A program made the translations under genes and the position numbers. From contig PLRS01000162.1 in assembly GCA_003164035.1 (NCBI GenBank), positions 124,001 through 188,000 of the forward strand: 64,000 bases of DNA. The letters are read 5' to 3'. Every line of letters starts with the position of its first letter. Within the stretch, counting starts at the first letter, position 1. Origin of the DNA: Bryobacterales bacterium. Lineage in GTDB: Bacteria; Acidobacteriota; Terriglobia; Bryobacterales; Bryobacteraceae. Shown one piece after another: positions 50,871 to 59,228 of the stretch. The notes below the pieces were generated by a model. The model had not been told where the DNA came from, ran no database searches, and saw nothing but the letters and a program-made list of their open reading frames with translations.

Positions 50871-51245
50871 ATGATTGCGTGGAAACGGGCCGCCCTGCTT
50901 GGATTCGCGAGCTGGCTCATACCCTTCGTCATCTCTTTTTTCGTCTTCCCACTGAAGAGAACCAACGCCCCGCTGTTCGAGACTTTAATGACGCTCATCG
51001 TCCTGGTCACGGCCGGCGCGCTGTTCCAACTCTACTTTCGCCGCCGCGCGCTCTCCGTCCACGAAGCCCTGCTTGTCGGCCTGCTGTGGCTGGCGGTGAA
51101 CCTGGTGATGGACTACCCCATGTTCGCTTATGGGCCGATGAAGATGCGGGTTTGGGCGTACTACTCCGAAATCGGGCTGGGCTATCTGACTTATCCGGCG
51201 TTCGGATTCTGGGCCTCGCGGCTGGCGCGCCGGGGCGGCACATAG
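50871..51245 (+). CDS. Four-helix membrane protein
   Basis: A 124-aa protein with its own strong ribosome-binding site (GGAGGT, 5 bp before ATG 50871) and a TATACT box at 50849-50854. Four hydrophobic segments are visible (ALLGFASWLIPFVISFFVF, LMTLIVLVTAGALFQLYF, ALLVGLLWLAVNLVMDYPM and IGLGYLTYPAFGFWA). The family is not named. It is in frame with DUF5615, with no stop codon between them, which is unusual for a gene with such a good start site. Confidence 0.75.
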   Translation: MIAWKRAALLGFASWLIPFVISFFVFPLKRTNAPLFETLMTLIVLVTAGALFQLYFRRRALSVHEALLVGLLWLAVNLVMDYPMFAYGPMKMRVWAYYSEIGLGYLTYPAFGFWASRLARRGGT

Positions 51246-51315
51246 GTCACGGTGGCGCGTTCGGAGAAGCGGCACTGCTACCGGGCGGACCACTCGGAGA
51301 AAGCCGTCTTCGCGG

Positions 51316-52713
51316 CTACTGCTTCATGTTGGCCGGTTTTCGCGCGGGCGCCGCGGCGCAGGGCTCGGTGGTCAGATCGGCGAGCTTGGCTTTCTCCACG
51401 GCCATGGTCAGCAGGAACGGGGTCTTGGTGAAGGCGGAGGGCACGCCTTGCCAGGAGAATTCGGCGTTGGCCGGGGGTTTACCGGTTAGCGGGGCGTCGA
51501 GCTTCAGGGCGATTTCGGCGGTATAGGGCGGGGTTGCGTCCGGCATCGGGACGGCCACCAGAAGTTCCTTGGCTTTGCACGCCGGCTTGGCACTTACCAG
51601 CACGCCTTTCAGCTTCGGCACGGCGGCGTCTTTGAGCTGCGTATCGAAATACTGGGCGCCGTTGTCGCCGGTGAGCTGCGCCTTGATGCCTTGCCATAAC
51701 GCCAGTTCGGGATGGTCCTTGGCGAACTGCGCCTGCTGATCGGTGGCGAGCTGGGCTTGGGATTTGAGGGTGAAATCGGGTGGAGGCGTCGGGCTGGCGA
51801 GCGCTTGCTGTTTGAGCGCGTCCAGGCCTTCGTCGCTGCCGTGAAAGCTCGAGTAGATCTTCTTCAGGTAGGCGTCCACCTGGGAGCGGGCGGCGGCATC
51901 GGCCAGGCCGCCTTTGGCGGGATCGAGCGCCACGGCGCGGGCAATTTCATAGATGCCGGCGGGGACCTTGGCGGGGTTGGCCGCCTGCTGCGCCACTTCG
52001 CTGGCGCCCAGTTCGTAGGCCACCTGCCCGCTATCGGGATATTTTTGCAGAGCCTGGGCGAAGGCGGCTTCGGCGCCGGCGTAATCGCGCTTTTCCATGG
52101 CCGCCGTACCGGGTTTCAGCGCCACCGCCGTCAGGGCCGCTTTGGCCACGGTCTGCAGTTGCGCGCGCGCCTTGGCCCAATCGTCGTCGCCGACGTTGGA
52201 GGGTTTGCGGTTGTAATCGAGCAGCCACTGGGCGGCTTTGGCGCCGGTGGCGAGTTCCTCGGGCGTCGGGTTGGGCACCTGCTGCACGGCCAGCGAGGCG
52301 GTGAACAGCACTTTGACCACCTGCTGCGGGCCCGAAACGGGATCGGTAAAGGCGGCGTCCAGATCGCGGGCGACCAGCGGTGCCGCCGTATCGAGAGCCT
52401 TCGCCGGCTGTTTCGCGCCGTTATAGGCCTGGACGTAAAGCACCTCCCGGTCGTCGGTGTAGTCCGAGGCCGGGTACTTCTGCTTCCAGGTGTCGAGATC
52501 GGTCAGCGCCTTGGTGAAATTGTTGGTGGAAACATCCTTGATGACTTCGTTATAAATATCGAATTCACCCTGATCCTTGGGCTGTTTTTGCTTGGCCGCG
52601 CCTTGCGGAGCCGCTACCGCGCCGAATAAACAGGCCGCCGCCAACGCAGCCGCGCACCGAATTCCCAATCGATACACAAATGCCTCCCCATGTCGGCGCC
52701 TGGAACGCCCCAT
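51316..52713 (-). CDS. Exported TPR-containing protein
   Basis: A 465-aa protein starting at ATG 52713 (preceded by GAGCG); 52737 is an alternative. A basic N-region and hydrophobic core (CAAALAAACLFGAVAA) form the signal peptide. The mature protein is helical with TPR-like stretches (FTKALTDLDTWKQKYPASDYTDDREVL, AGAEAAFAQALQKYPDSGQVAYELG). The C-terminal 120 residues contain a beta-type segment around two Cys (SAKPACKAKELLVAVP). Similar proteins are common in acidobacteria; the role is unknown. Confidence 0.78.
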   Translation of the reverse strand: MGRSRRRHGEAFVYRLGIRCAAALAAACLFGAVAAPQGAAKQKQPKDQGEFDIYNEVIKDVSTNNFTKALTDLDTWKQKYPASDYTDDREVLYVQAYNGAKQPAKALDTAAPLVARDLDAAFTDPVSGPQQVVKVLFTASLAVQQVPNPTPEELATGAKAAQWLLDYNRKPSNVGDDDWAKARAQLQTVAKAALTAVALKPGTAAMEKRDYAGAEAAFAQALQKYPDSGQVAYELGASEVAQQAANPAKVPAGIYEIARAVALDPAKGGLADAAARSQVDAYLKKIYSSFHGSDEGLDALKQQALASPTPPPDFTLKSQAQLATDQQAQFAKDHPELALWQGIKAQLTGDNGAQYFDTQLKDAAVPKLKGVLVSAKPACKAKELLVAVPMPDATPPYTAEIALKLDAPLTGKPPANAEFSWQGVPSAFTKTPFLLTMAVEKAKLADLTTEPCAAAPARKPANMKQ

Positions 52714-52762
52714 TTGACGCTCTGAAATCAAAATCATATCAGATCGACTATGCTGGAAGCCT

Positions 52763-54205
52763 GTGGCAATAGGCGAGTTGCGCTATATAGACCTGGCGGT
52801 AGTGGCGATTTACCTGGTGGGCATCACCTGGTTCGGGGCGCGTTTTCGCTCCGGACAAAAGAGCCTGCGCGATTATTTTCTGGGCGGGCGGACGGCGCCC
52901 TGGTGGGCCATCGCCCTATCCATCGTTTCGGCGGAGACCAGCACGCTCACCGTCATCGGAACGCCGGCGCTGGCCTTCCGTGGGAACCTGGGATTCTTGC
53001 AGATCGTGGTGGGTTACCTGCTGGCGCGGCTGGTGATTTCCGCGCTTTTTCTGCCGCAATATTTTCGCGGCGAGATGTTCACGGCTTACGAATTGATGCG
53101 GCGCCGGTTCGGCGAGCGCGTGCGCCGCTTCACCGCCGGCATTTTCCTGGTGACGCGGGCGCTGGCCGAGGGAGTGCGGGTGTTCGCGGTTTCGCTGGTG
53201 ATCTCGATCATGCTCGGGACGGGCGAGGTATGGTCGATCGTGCTGATCATGCTGCTCACCGTGTTTTACACGTTTGAAGGCGGGATGACGGCGGTGATCT
53301 GGACCGATGTAGTGCAGATGACGCTTTACGTAGTGGGCGCGGTGGTGAGTTTCTTCGTTATTCTGGGGAAGATTCCGGGAGGGTGGACGCACGTGGCGGC
53401 GCTGGCCGGGGCGGCGCACAAATTCGCCATTTTCGATTTCCACTTCGCGCCCACGATGGAATTCTTTTCGCGCACTTATACATTCTGGTCGGGAGTGGCG
53501 GGGGGTTGTTTTCTGACCACGGCCAGCCACGGCACCGATCAATTGATGGTGCAGCGGCTGCTGAGCGCGCGCGACGAATCGCAGAGCCGGACGGCGTTGC
53601 TGACCAGTTGGGTCGTGATCGCGTTCCAATTCACCCTGTTTCTGGTGATCGGCGTGCTGCTGTGGGTGTATTACGGCGATTCGGGCATCGCCGCTCCGGC
53701 GCAGATGGACCGGATGTACCCCGCCTTTCTGTGGCACGAGCTGCCGCCGGGCCTGGCGGGGCTTTCGGTGGCGGCGATTCTGGCGGCCGCCATGGCCAAC
53801 CTGAGCGCGGCGCTGAATGCGATGGCCTCCACCTGGGTGGTGGATTTCATGCACGGCGCCGGTTTGAAGCAGGCGCGCAGGGCAACCGTTGCCTGGGCGG
53901 CGGTGCTGCTGGGAATCGGCATTGCCTCGCGCCATTCGCGCTCCGTGCTGGAAGCCGGCTTGACCATCGCTTCCATTCCGTTTGGCGCGCTATTGGGAGT
54001 TTTTCTGCTGGGAATCCTTACCAAAGCGCCGCGCGAGGCGGCGGCCATTGCCGGGATGCTGGCGGGCCTGGCCGCGGTACTGGCGGTTCACTGGCTTACG
54101 CCAGTGGCCTGGACCTGGTATGTGCTGATCGGTACGGTGGTGACCTTCTCCGGCGGATGGGCCGCGGCCCAATTTCAAACCAACCCGAAAGGCGAAAACA
54201 AATGA
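52763..54205 (+). CDS. Sodium:solute symporter (SSS family)
   Basis: A 480-aa transporter starting with GTG 52763. About 13 hydrophobic segments and family motifs are visible: SLRDYFLGGRTAPWWAIALSIVSAETSTLTVIG, GGMTAVIWTDVVQM, and SHGTDQLMVQRLLSARD near the middle. It probably takes up a sugar, carboxylate or nucleoside with Na+. The stop overlaps the next gene's ATG by 4 bp (ATGA), so it is co-translated with the APC permease. Confidence 0.93.
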   Translation: MAIGELRYIDLAVVAIYLVGITWFGARFRSGQKSLRDYFLGGRTAPWWAIALSIVSAETSTLTVIGTPALAFRGNLGFLQIVVGYLLARLVISALFLPQYFRGEMFTAYELMRRRFGERVRRFTAGIFLVTRALAEGVRVFAVSLVISIMLGTGEVWSIVLIMLLTVFYTFEGGMTAVIWTDVVQMTLYVVGAVVSFFVILGKIPGGWTHVAALAGAAHKFAIFDFHFAPTMEFFSRTYTFWSGVAGGCFLTTASHGTDQLMVQRLLSARDESQSRTALLTSWVVIAFQFTLFLVIGVLLWVYYGDSGIAAPAQMDRMYPAFLWHELPPGLAGLSVAAILAAAMANLSAALNAMASTWVVDFMHGAGLKQARRATVAWAAVLLGIGIASRHSRSVLEAGLTIASIPFGALLGVFLLGILTKAPREAAAIAGMLAGLAAVLAVHWLTPVAWTWYVLIGTVVTFSGGWAAAQFQTNPKGENK

Positions 54206-55605
54206 GCGACCGAACCAGCGGGCGCACGGAACTGAAGCGGGACTTGGGCACGTGGGCCGCCAGCTCGATTGTGGTGGGCACGGTGATCGGCAGCGGCATC
54301 TTCCTGGTGCCGCACGATATGGTGGCGGCGGTGGGCTCTCCGGGGCTGGTTTTCGCGGTATGGGTATTCGGCGGCCTGCTCACGCTGGCGGGATCGTTGA
54401 GCTACGCGGAGCTGGCGGCGGCTTTGCCCGAAGCCGGCGGCGAGTACGCCTATCTGCGGGAAGCCTACGGTCCGCTGTGGGGGTTTTTGTATAGCTGGAC
54501 GCAGATGTGGGTGGCGAAGAGCGGATCGATTGCCACGCTGGCGACCGGATTCGCGATCTATCTGACGGCCTTCTTTCCCGCTCTCGATGGCGTGGTGTGG
54601 CGCGCGCCCGGGAGTAGCGGCCTGGAAATTCGCTACGGCCAATTGTTTGCCATCGGGCTAATTCTGGCGCTGGCCTGGCTGAATTACTACGGGGTGAAAT
54701 TGGGCGGCGAGGTGCAAACCGCGATTACGGTAGTGAAAGTCGCGCTGATTGCCGCCATCATCGTGGTGGGATTCGCCTTCGGGACGGCGCACGCGGCTGC
54801 GGGGCCGGGCGGCGCCCCGGTGGCCCATTGGGCGGGTTTTTCGGTGGCGCTGGTGGCTGCTTTGTGGGCCTACGACGGATGGAACAACGTGACCATGGTG
54901 GCGTCGGAAATCAAGAATCCGCAGCGCAATTTGCCGCGCGCGCTGATCGGCGGCACGCTGGCCGTAATTGCCATTTATATTCTGGCCAACGCCGCCTATT
55001 TCCGGGTGCTGAGCGCGGCCGAGGTGGGCGCCCATGCGCGCGTGGCGGGGGAAATGATGCAGCGCATCGGGGGCGCGCGCGGAGCCCAGGCGGTTTCGCT
55101 GGCGGCCATGATCAGCATTTTCGCCGCCCTCAACGGTTCTATTCTGAGCGGCGCGCGGGTACCCTACGCGGCGGCTCGCGACGGTTTGTTTTTTCACTCC
55201 TTCGCCAAAGTCAACGAACACTACCGGACGCCGGGAGCGTCGATCCTGTTTCTGAGCGCGTGGGCGGCGGTTCTAGTACTGACCGGAGGGTACCGGCACC
55301 TTTTCACACTGGTGATTTTCCCCAGTTGGCTGGTATATGGAATGTCCACCGCCAGCGTGATCGTGCTGCGGCGCAAACAGCCGGACTTGCCGCGGCCGTA
55401 TCGGACCTTGGGCTACCCGGCGGTGCCGGCGGTATTTGTGTTGGTAGCGCTGGCTTTCATCGTTTCCACCTTATATAGCGCGCCGATGGAGTCCCTGGCG
55501 GGGGTTGGCCTGATTGCCCTAGGCTTGCCGTTCTACGCCTACTGGCGGCGCCAGGCAAGGGCAGATACTTCTACCCCGGAGAGTGCGCAGAAGTACGAAA
55601 ATTGA
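54202..55605 (+). CDS. APC-superfamily amino acid permease
   Basis: A 467-aa permease. The start ATG at 54202 overlaps the SSS stop; the long frame upstream is a shadow. The N-terminal motif SSIVVGTVIGSGIFLVP, LSYAELAAALPEAGGEYAYLREAYG and ALWAYDGWNNVTMVASEIKNPQRNLPRAL are typical of LAT/AAT-type exchangers. Twelve hydrophobic segments are present. Substrate unknown. Confidence 0.94.
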   Translation: MSDRTSGRTELKRDLGTWAASSIVVGTVIGSGIFLVPHDMVAAVGSPGLVFAVWVFGGLLTLAGSLSYAELAAALPEAGGEYAYLREAYGPLWGFLYSWTQMWVAKSGSIATLATGFAIYLTAFFPALDGVVWRAPGSSGLEIRYGQLFAIGLILALAWLNYYGVKLGGEVQTAITVVKVALIAAIIVVGFAFGTAHAAAGPGGAPVAHWAGFSVALVAALWAYDGWNNVTMVASEIKNPQRNLPRALIGGTLAVIAIYILANAAYFRVLSAAEVGAHARVAGEMMQRIGGARGAQAVSLAAMISIFAALNGSILSGARVPYAAARDGLFFHSFAKVNEHYRTPGASILFLSAWAAVLVLTGGYRHLFTLVIFPSWLVYGMSTASVIVLRRKQPDLPRPYRTLGYPAVPAVFVLVALAFIVSTLYSAPMESLAGVGLIALGLPFYAYWRRQARADTSTPESAQKYEN

Positions 55606-55662
55606 GTTAGTACTGTATCGGTTTATTTAGGGGAATTTATTCATTCTCGGCAAAACTATTGT

Positions 55663-55691
55663 TTATTACTCTGGAATTAGAGGTGTATAAT
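55663..55691 (+). promoter_or_regulatory. Probable promoter of the AT-hook-like gene
   Basis: TATAAT (55686-55691) with TTATTA (55663-55668) 17 bp upstream, in a locally AT-rich stretch about 70 bp before the ATG. GGGAGG precedes the start codon as a ribosome-binding site. Confidence 0.5.
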
Positions 55692-55758
55692 CAGGACAAA
55701 GGAAGTAGTCATTGGCAGGGTGGCAACTCCACTCGGCCACCGGGAGGGTCGAACGGCT

Positions 55759-55992
55759 ATGATGGACGTGGCACACATCCTCGAGCAGCTCAAAGCAGAG
55801 CGCACGCAAATCGAAGAGGCAATCATCAGCCTGGAGCGGCTGGCACGGTCCCGCGGTCCGCGCCGCGGGCGGCCGCCAGCCTGGTTAAGTCAGCAATCCG
55901 ATGCGGAACCGGCCGAAGTGAAGCGGCGCGGCAGACCGGCAAAGCAGAAAGAGTTGGTGGCGAGCGCTGGCCAAGCCAGCGCGGTGGCATAA
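55759..55992 (+). CDS. Small basic protein with two AT-hook-like motifs
   Basis: A 77-aa protein starting at ATG 55759 (or 55762). Residues about 5-30 form a coiled-coil helix (VAHILEQLKAERTQIEEAIISLERL). The tail contains two RGRP cores, RRGRPP-like (PRRGRPPAW) and RRGRPA (KRRGRPAKQK), the minor-groove binding motif of AT-hooks. A dimeric architectural DNA-binding protein is inferred. It has its own promoter-like box upstream and an inverted-repeat hairpin just after the stop. Confidence 0.75.
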   Translation: MMDVAHILEQLKAERTQIEEAIISLERLARSRGPRRGRPPAWLSQQSDAEPAEVKRRGRPAKQKELVASAGQASAVA

Positions 55993-55997
55993 GCGAG

Positions 55998-56053
55998 GGC
56001 TTTCAGCGATTGGCGCGCGGCAATCGGCTCGGTCCGGGCGATCGCTGAAAGCC
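55998..56053 (+). terminator. Hairpin with 13-bp perfect stem after the AT-hook-like gene
   Basis: GGCTTTCAGCGAT (55998-56010) pairs with ATCGCTGAAAGCC (56041-56053) around a 30-nt loop. It could terminate transcription, although no T-run follows. The stem unit (GCTTTCAGCG) is the same as in the repeats around DUF355. Confidence 0.55.
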
Positions 56054-56201
56054 TGTCTTCGGGCCGTGGCCGCCACTCGCGGTCGAGCATCGGTTCCTTC
56101 GGCTTCCCCAGCATCCCCATTCCGCCCACGCGCACGCGATATGTCTTATACTGATTTGCGAGCGTGCAACTTTGAATCGGGTTTGACGGGAGGAGACGGC
56201 G

Positions 56202-57719
56202 ATGAAGGAAACCACGTTTAGCCGGCGGCACTTTTTTTTCGGCTCGCTTCTGGCGGGAGCCGTTCCGGCGGGAGGGTTCGGCAGCACGGCATCGCTGCGC
56301 ATGCTGGGATACAAGTCTCCGCTGGAGAAGCTGAATATCGCGTCGATCGGCGCCGGGGGCAAGGCTGCCAGCGACATTCGCGCCTGCGCGACGGAAAACA
56401 TCGTGGCGTTGTGCGACGTGGACGACCGGCAGGCCGCGAAGACTTTTCGAGATTTCGAGAAGGCCGTCAAATATAAAGATTTCCGCAAGATGCTCGACAA
56501 GGAAGACAAGAACATCGACGCGGTCATCGTCACCATTCCCGATCACATGCACGCCATCGCGGCTACCTGGGCCATGGAGCGGGGCAAGCACGTCTATGTG
56601 CAGAAGCCGCTGACGCGCACCGTATGGGAGGCGCGTTCGCTGGCGGAGACGGCGGCCAAATACAAGGTCGCCACGCAAATGGGCAACCAGGGTTATTCGT
56701 GCGAGGGGACGCGGCAACTGGCGGAGATGCTCTGGGGCGGCGAGATCGGCGCGGTGACCGAGGTGCACGCCTGGACCGACCGGCCGATTTGGCCGCAGGG
56801 ACTCACCGCGATTCCGCCCGCCGAACCGGTTCCGGCCACGCTCGATTGGGACCTCTGGCTGGGCGCCGCCGAAACGCGGCCCTACACTTCGGGCGGCAGC
56901 GGCTATCCGAATGAATTCGACGGTTATTTCTATCAGCCGTTCAACTGGCGCGGCTTTTACGATTTCGGCTGCGGCGCGCTGGGCGACATGGCGTGCCACA
57001 TTCTGGGCGCCGCCAACCTGGCGCTGCGCCTAAGCGCCCCGACGGCGGTGGAATGCGTGAGCAAAGAGGGCACGAGTCCGTTCATGTACCCGACCAAATC
57101 CGTCATCCGCTACGATTTTCCGGCGCGGGGCGCCATGCCGCCGGTGAAGATCTACTGGTATGACGGTTTGAAGGAGACGCCCAAGATTGCGGGCGTGCCG
57201 GAGGGCGAGATTCTGGGCGATCCGCCGCATCGGACGCCTCCCAAAGACGCCAACGGCAAGCCGATCCCCCCCGAGCCCACCGGATACAACGGCCACGTTT
57301 TCGACTGGACGGAATGGCAGAAAATGCGCGCCCAAGATCCGCCGGCGCGGATGCCCACGCCCGACGGCAGCCTGTTCGTAGGCGAGAAGGGCATGATCAC
57401 CACCGGCACCTACGGCGAAGATACGCGTCTGATTCCGGTCGAGAAGATGGCCGACTATCGCTTCCCGGAGCCGCTGCTGACGCGCTCGCCCGGCCATTAC
57501 CGCGATTGGATTCGCGCCGCCAAGGGGGGCGAGGCGTCCTGCTCTAATTTCAGCATCGCCTCGCCCTTCGTGGAATGGATGCTGCTCGGGGTGATCGCGC
57601 TGCGGGTGGAAGGTAAGCTCGAATGGGACGCCGCCAGGATGCGCTTCACCAACAATGCCGATGCCAACAAGTACCTGAAGCCGGCGTACCGCAAGGGTTG
57701 GGGGATAGGAAAGGCGTGA
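56202..57719 (+). CDS. Gfo/Idh/MocA-family oxidoreductase, Tat-exported
   Basis: A 505-aa oxidoreductase with a Tat-type leader (SRRHFFFGSLLAGAVPAGG). The Rossmann part has IASIGAGGKAASDI, VIVTIPDHMHA and VYVQKPLTRT, a Q-K-P variant of the usual E-K-P motif. The C-terminal domain includes FYDFGCGALGDMACHILGAANLAL. At 505 aa it is longer than the paralogue at 22052-23227 and belongs to the group with an inserted C-terminal region. Its neighbours do not reveal the substrate. The start follows GGAGGAGACGGCG. Confidence 0.92.
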   Translation: MKETTFSRRHFFFGSLLAGAVPAGGFGSTASLRMLGYKSPLEKLNIASIGAGGKAASDIRACATENIVALCDVDDRQAAKTFRDFEKAVKYKDFRKMLDKEDKNIDAVIVTIPDHMHAIAATWAMERGKHVYVQKPLTRTVWEARSLAETAAKYKVATQMGNQGYSCEGTRQLAEMLWGGEIGAVTEVHAWTDRPIWPQGLTAIPPAEPVPATLDWDLWLGAAETRPYTSGGSGYPNEFDGYFYQPFNWRGFYDFGCGALGDMACHILGAANLALRLSAPTAVECVSKEGTSPFMYPTKSVIRYDFPARGAMPPVKIYWYDGLKETPKIAGVPEGEILGDPPHRTPPKDANGKPIPPEPTGYNGHVFDWTEWQKMRAQDPPARMPTPDGSLFVGEKGMITTGTYGEDTRLIPVEKMADYRFPEPLLTRSPGHYRDWIRAAKGGEASCSNFSIASPFVEWMLLGVIALRVEGKLEWDAARMRFTNNADANKYLKPAYRKGWGIGKA

Positions 57720-57737
57720 GGGAGCGATCAGCCGTGA

Positions 57738-57805
57738 GCGGTCAGCTTCTTGGGGCCGCGGTGCGAGCGGTTTTGGCTGAAAGCTGAGCTGACCGCTGAA
57801 AGCTT
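57738..57805. repeat. Inverted-repeat element upstream of DUF355
   Basis: A hairpin-forming element: AGCGGTCAGCT (57738-57748) pairs with AGCTGACCGCT (57786-57796). Its core TGCGAGCGGTTTTGGCTGAA (57762-57781) is the exact reverse complement of 58334-58353 on the other side of the gene. Confidence 0.85.
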
Positions 57806-58288
57806 ATGGAATTAAAACTGGTGCCGCTCGAAATTCCCGAGGGCGTGAACCTGATCCTCGGGCAGAGCCATTTCATTAAGACGGTGGAAGACGTCTACGA
57901 GGCCATGGTGACGACCGCGCCGCAAAGCAAGTTTGGGGTGGCCTTCAACGAGGCTTCCGGGCCGTGCCTGACGCGGGTGGACGGCAACGACCCGGCGATG
58001 CGGGAACTGGCCGCGCGTCACGCTTCGGCCATCGCGGCCGGGCACACGTTCGTGGTGACGATGCGCGACGCGTACCCCATCAACGTGCTGAGCCGAATCA
58101 AGGATGTGCCGGAAGTGTGCGGCATTTTTTGCGCCACGGCGAATCCGCTCGAGGTCATCGTAGCCGAAAGCGGGCTGGGCCGCGGGATTCTGGGCGTCAT
58201 CGACGGCGCGCCTCCCAAAGCGGTCGAAACTCCGGAAGACGCCGACCGGCGCCGGGCCTTTCTGAGGACGATCGGCTACAAGCGATAA
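57806..58288 (+). CDS. Adenosine-specific kinase (DUF355)
   Basis: A 160-aa DUF355 protein. The pattern is characteristic: GVNLILGQSHFIKTVEDVYEAMVTTAPQSKFGVAFNEASGPCLTRVDGND, then AAGHTFVVTMRDAYPINVLSRIKDVPEVCGIFCATANPLEVIV, and GILGVIDG. Archaeal members bind or phosphorylate adenosine. Length is normal. It is bracketed by inverted copies of one repeat with nothing else inside, so it may have moved as a cassette; the ATG is only 9 bp from the end of the upstream repeat hairpin. Confidence 0.93.
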   Translation: MELKLVPLEIPEGVNLILGQSHFIKTVEDVYEAMVTTAPQSKFGVAFNEASGPCLTRVDGNDPAMRELAARHASAIAAGHTFVVTMRDAYPINVLSRIKDVPEVCGIFCATANPLEVIVAESGLGRGILGVIDGAPPKAVETPEDADRRRAFLRTIGYKR

Positions 58289-58396
58289 GCTTTCAGCGTC
58301 CAGGTCTCAGCGTTCAGCATTCAGCTCTCAGCGTTCAGCCAAAACCGCTCGCATGGCAGCCCAAAAAGCTGATCGCTGAAAGCTGACCGCTGACGG
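58289..58396. repeat. Inverted-repeat element downstream of DUF355
   Basis: Starts with AAGCTTTCAGCG and continues with a run of TCAGC units. The core TTCAGCCAAAACCGCTCGCA (58334-58353) is identical in inverted orientation to 57762-57781. The flanking GCAGCCCAAAAAGCTGA resembles the reverse complement of the upstream GTCAGCTTCTTGGGGC. Confidence 0.85.
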
Positions 58397-58469
58397 CTTC
58401 TTTTGAAGACCGCGGCGGCGCGCCATCCGACAATTGGCGCGCGCACCGCGGTGCGGCGGATTCTGTCTT

Positions 58470-59219
58470 TTAGTAGTGTCGGGAAACCATGGGGCGAACC
58501 GGCGTGGGGAAACGGGTGGGCGCTTCGGCGCGATCCATGGGTTTTTCGAGGACCAGCGAGCGGAGGCCGGGCATCGGGGAGGCGCCGGCGCGGTGTCCTT
58601 TTTCAGCCACCGGCAGTTGACCGGTAGTGAGATTTTTCAGCCCGAATAAGGCCAATTCAAAGCGGTCTTTCACGCCTACTTTCTGGAAAAGGCGCGAAAG
58701 ATAAACCTTCACGGTACCTTCGGAAATCATGAGGGTGGTGGCGATTTCCTTATTCTTGAGGCCTTGCGAAAGCAAGCTCACCAGTTGCCCTTCGCGCTGC
58801 GTCAGGGCCACGCGGCGGGCGCACAGGAAGCTGTCGGTGAGGGCCTTTTCAAACCATAATTCACCGGCCTGCACCTTTTGCAGACACTTTACCTGCAAAT
58901 CGGTGGGCAGCGTTTTCCGCAAAATCCCGCGAACGCCCAGGCCCATGGCCTGAAACGCCAGCTCGGTTGAAATATTATTGACCCAAAGCACGATCTTGCT
59001 GCTCATCATGGCGTGCTTCATGTCGCTCAGCACGGCAAAGGTCACTTCTGGCGTCAAGTCCATGAGCACCAGGTCGGGAGCGCCCTCGGCGACCTGCTCC
59101 ATCAAGCCGGTCACGGAGTTGCACGTTGGAAGAAGTTCGAACCCCTCAGCCTGCCGCAGGACCGATTCGAGTCCTTTGGCGAGGATGGGCTCATCGCTGT
59201 ATAGAAGAATTCGCGTCAT
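58470..59219 (-). CDS. NarL/FixJ-type response regulator
   Basis: A 249-aa regulator. I start at ATG 59219 (MTRILLYSDEPILAKGL), preceded by GGTGGAG; GTG 59228 is possible. The receiver has the acidic pair in SDE, the phospho-acceptor Asp in DLVLMDLTPE, and the conserved Lys in GILRKTLP. The C-terminal LuxR-type HTH is at about 150-210: LTQREGQLVSLLSQGLKNKEIATTLMISEGTVKVYLSRLFQKVGV. No histidine kinase is adjacent. It stands next to the AT-rich spacer and the pilus genes, which it may regulate. Confidence 0.93.
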   Translation of the reverse strand: MTRILLYSDEPILAKGLESVLRQAEGFELLPTCNSVTGLMEQVAEGAPDLVLMDLTPEVTFAVLSDMKHAMMSSKIVLWVNNISTELAFQAMGLGVRGILRKTLPTDLQVKCLQKVQAGELWFEKALTDSFLCARRVALTQREGQLVSLLSQGLKNKEIATTLMISEGTVKVYLSRLFQKVGVKDRFELALFGLKNLTTGQLPVAEKGHRAGASPMPGLRSLVLEKPMDRAEAPTRFPTPVRPMVSRHY

Positions 59220-59228
59220 ATTCTCCAC

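Noticed and set aside
53383-54201. N-terminal 273-residue extension of the APC permease
   Set aside because: Shifted frame of the SSS gene; a normal APC start with ATGA overlap exists at 54202.
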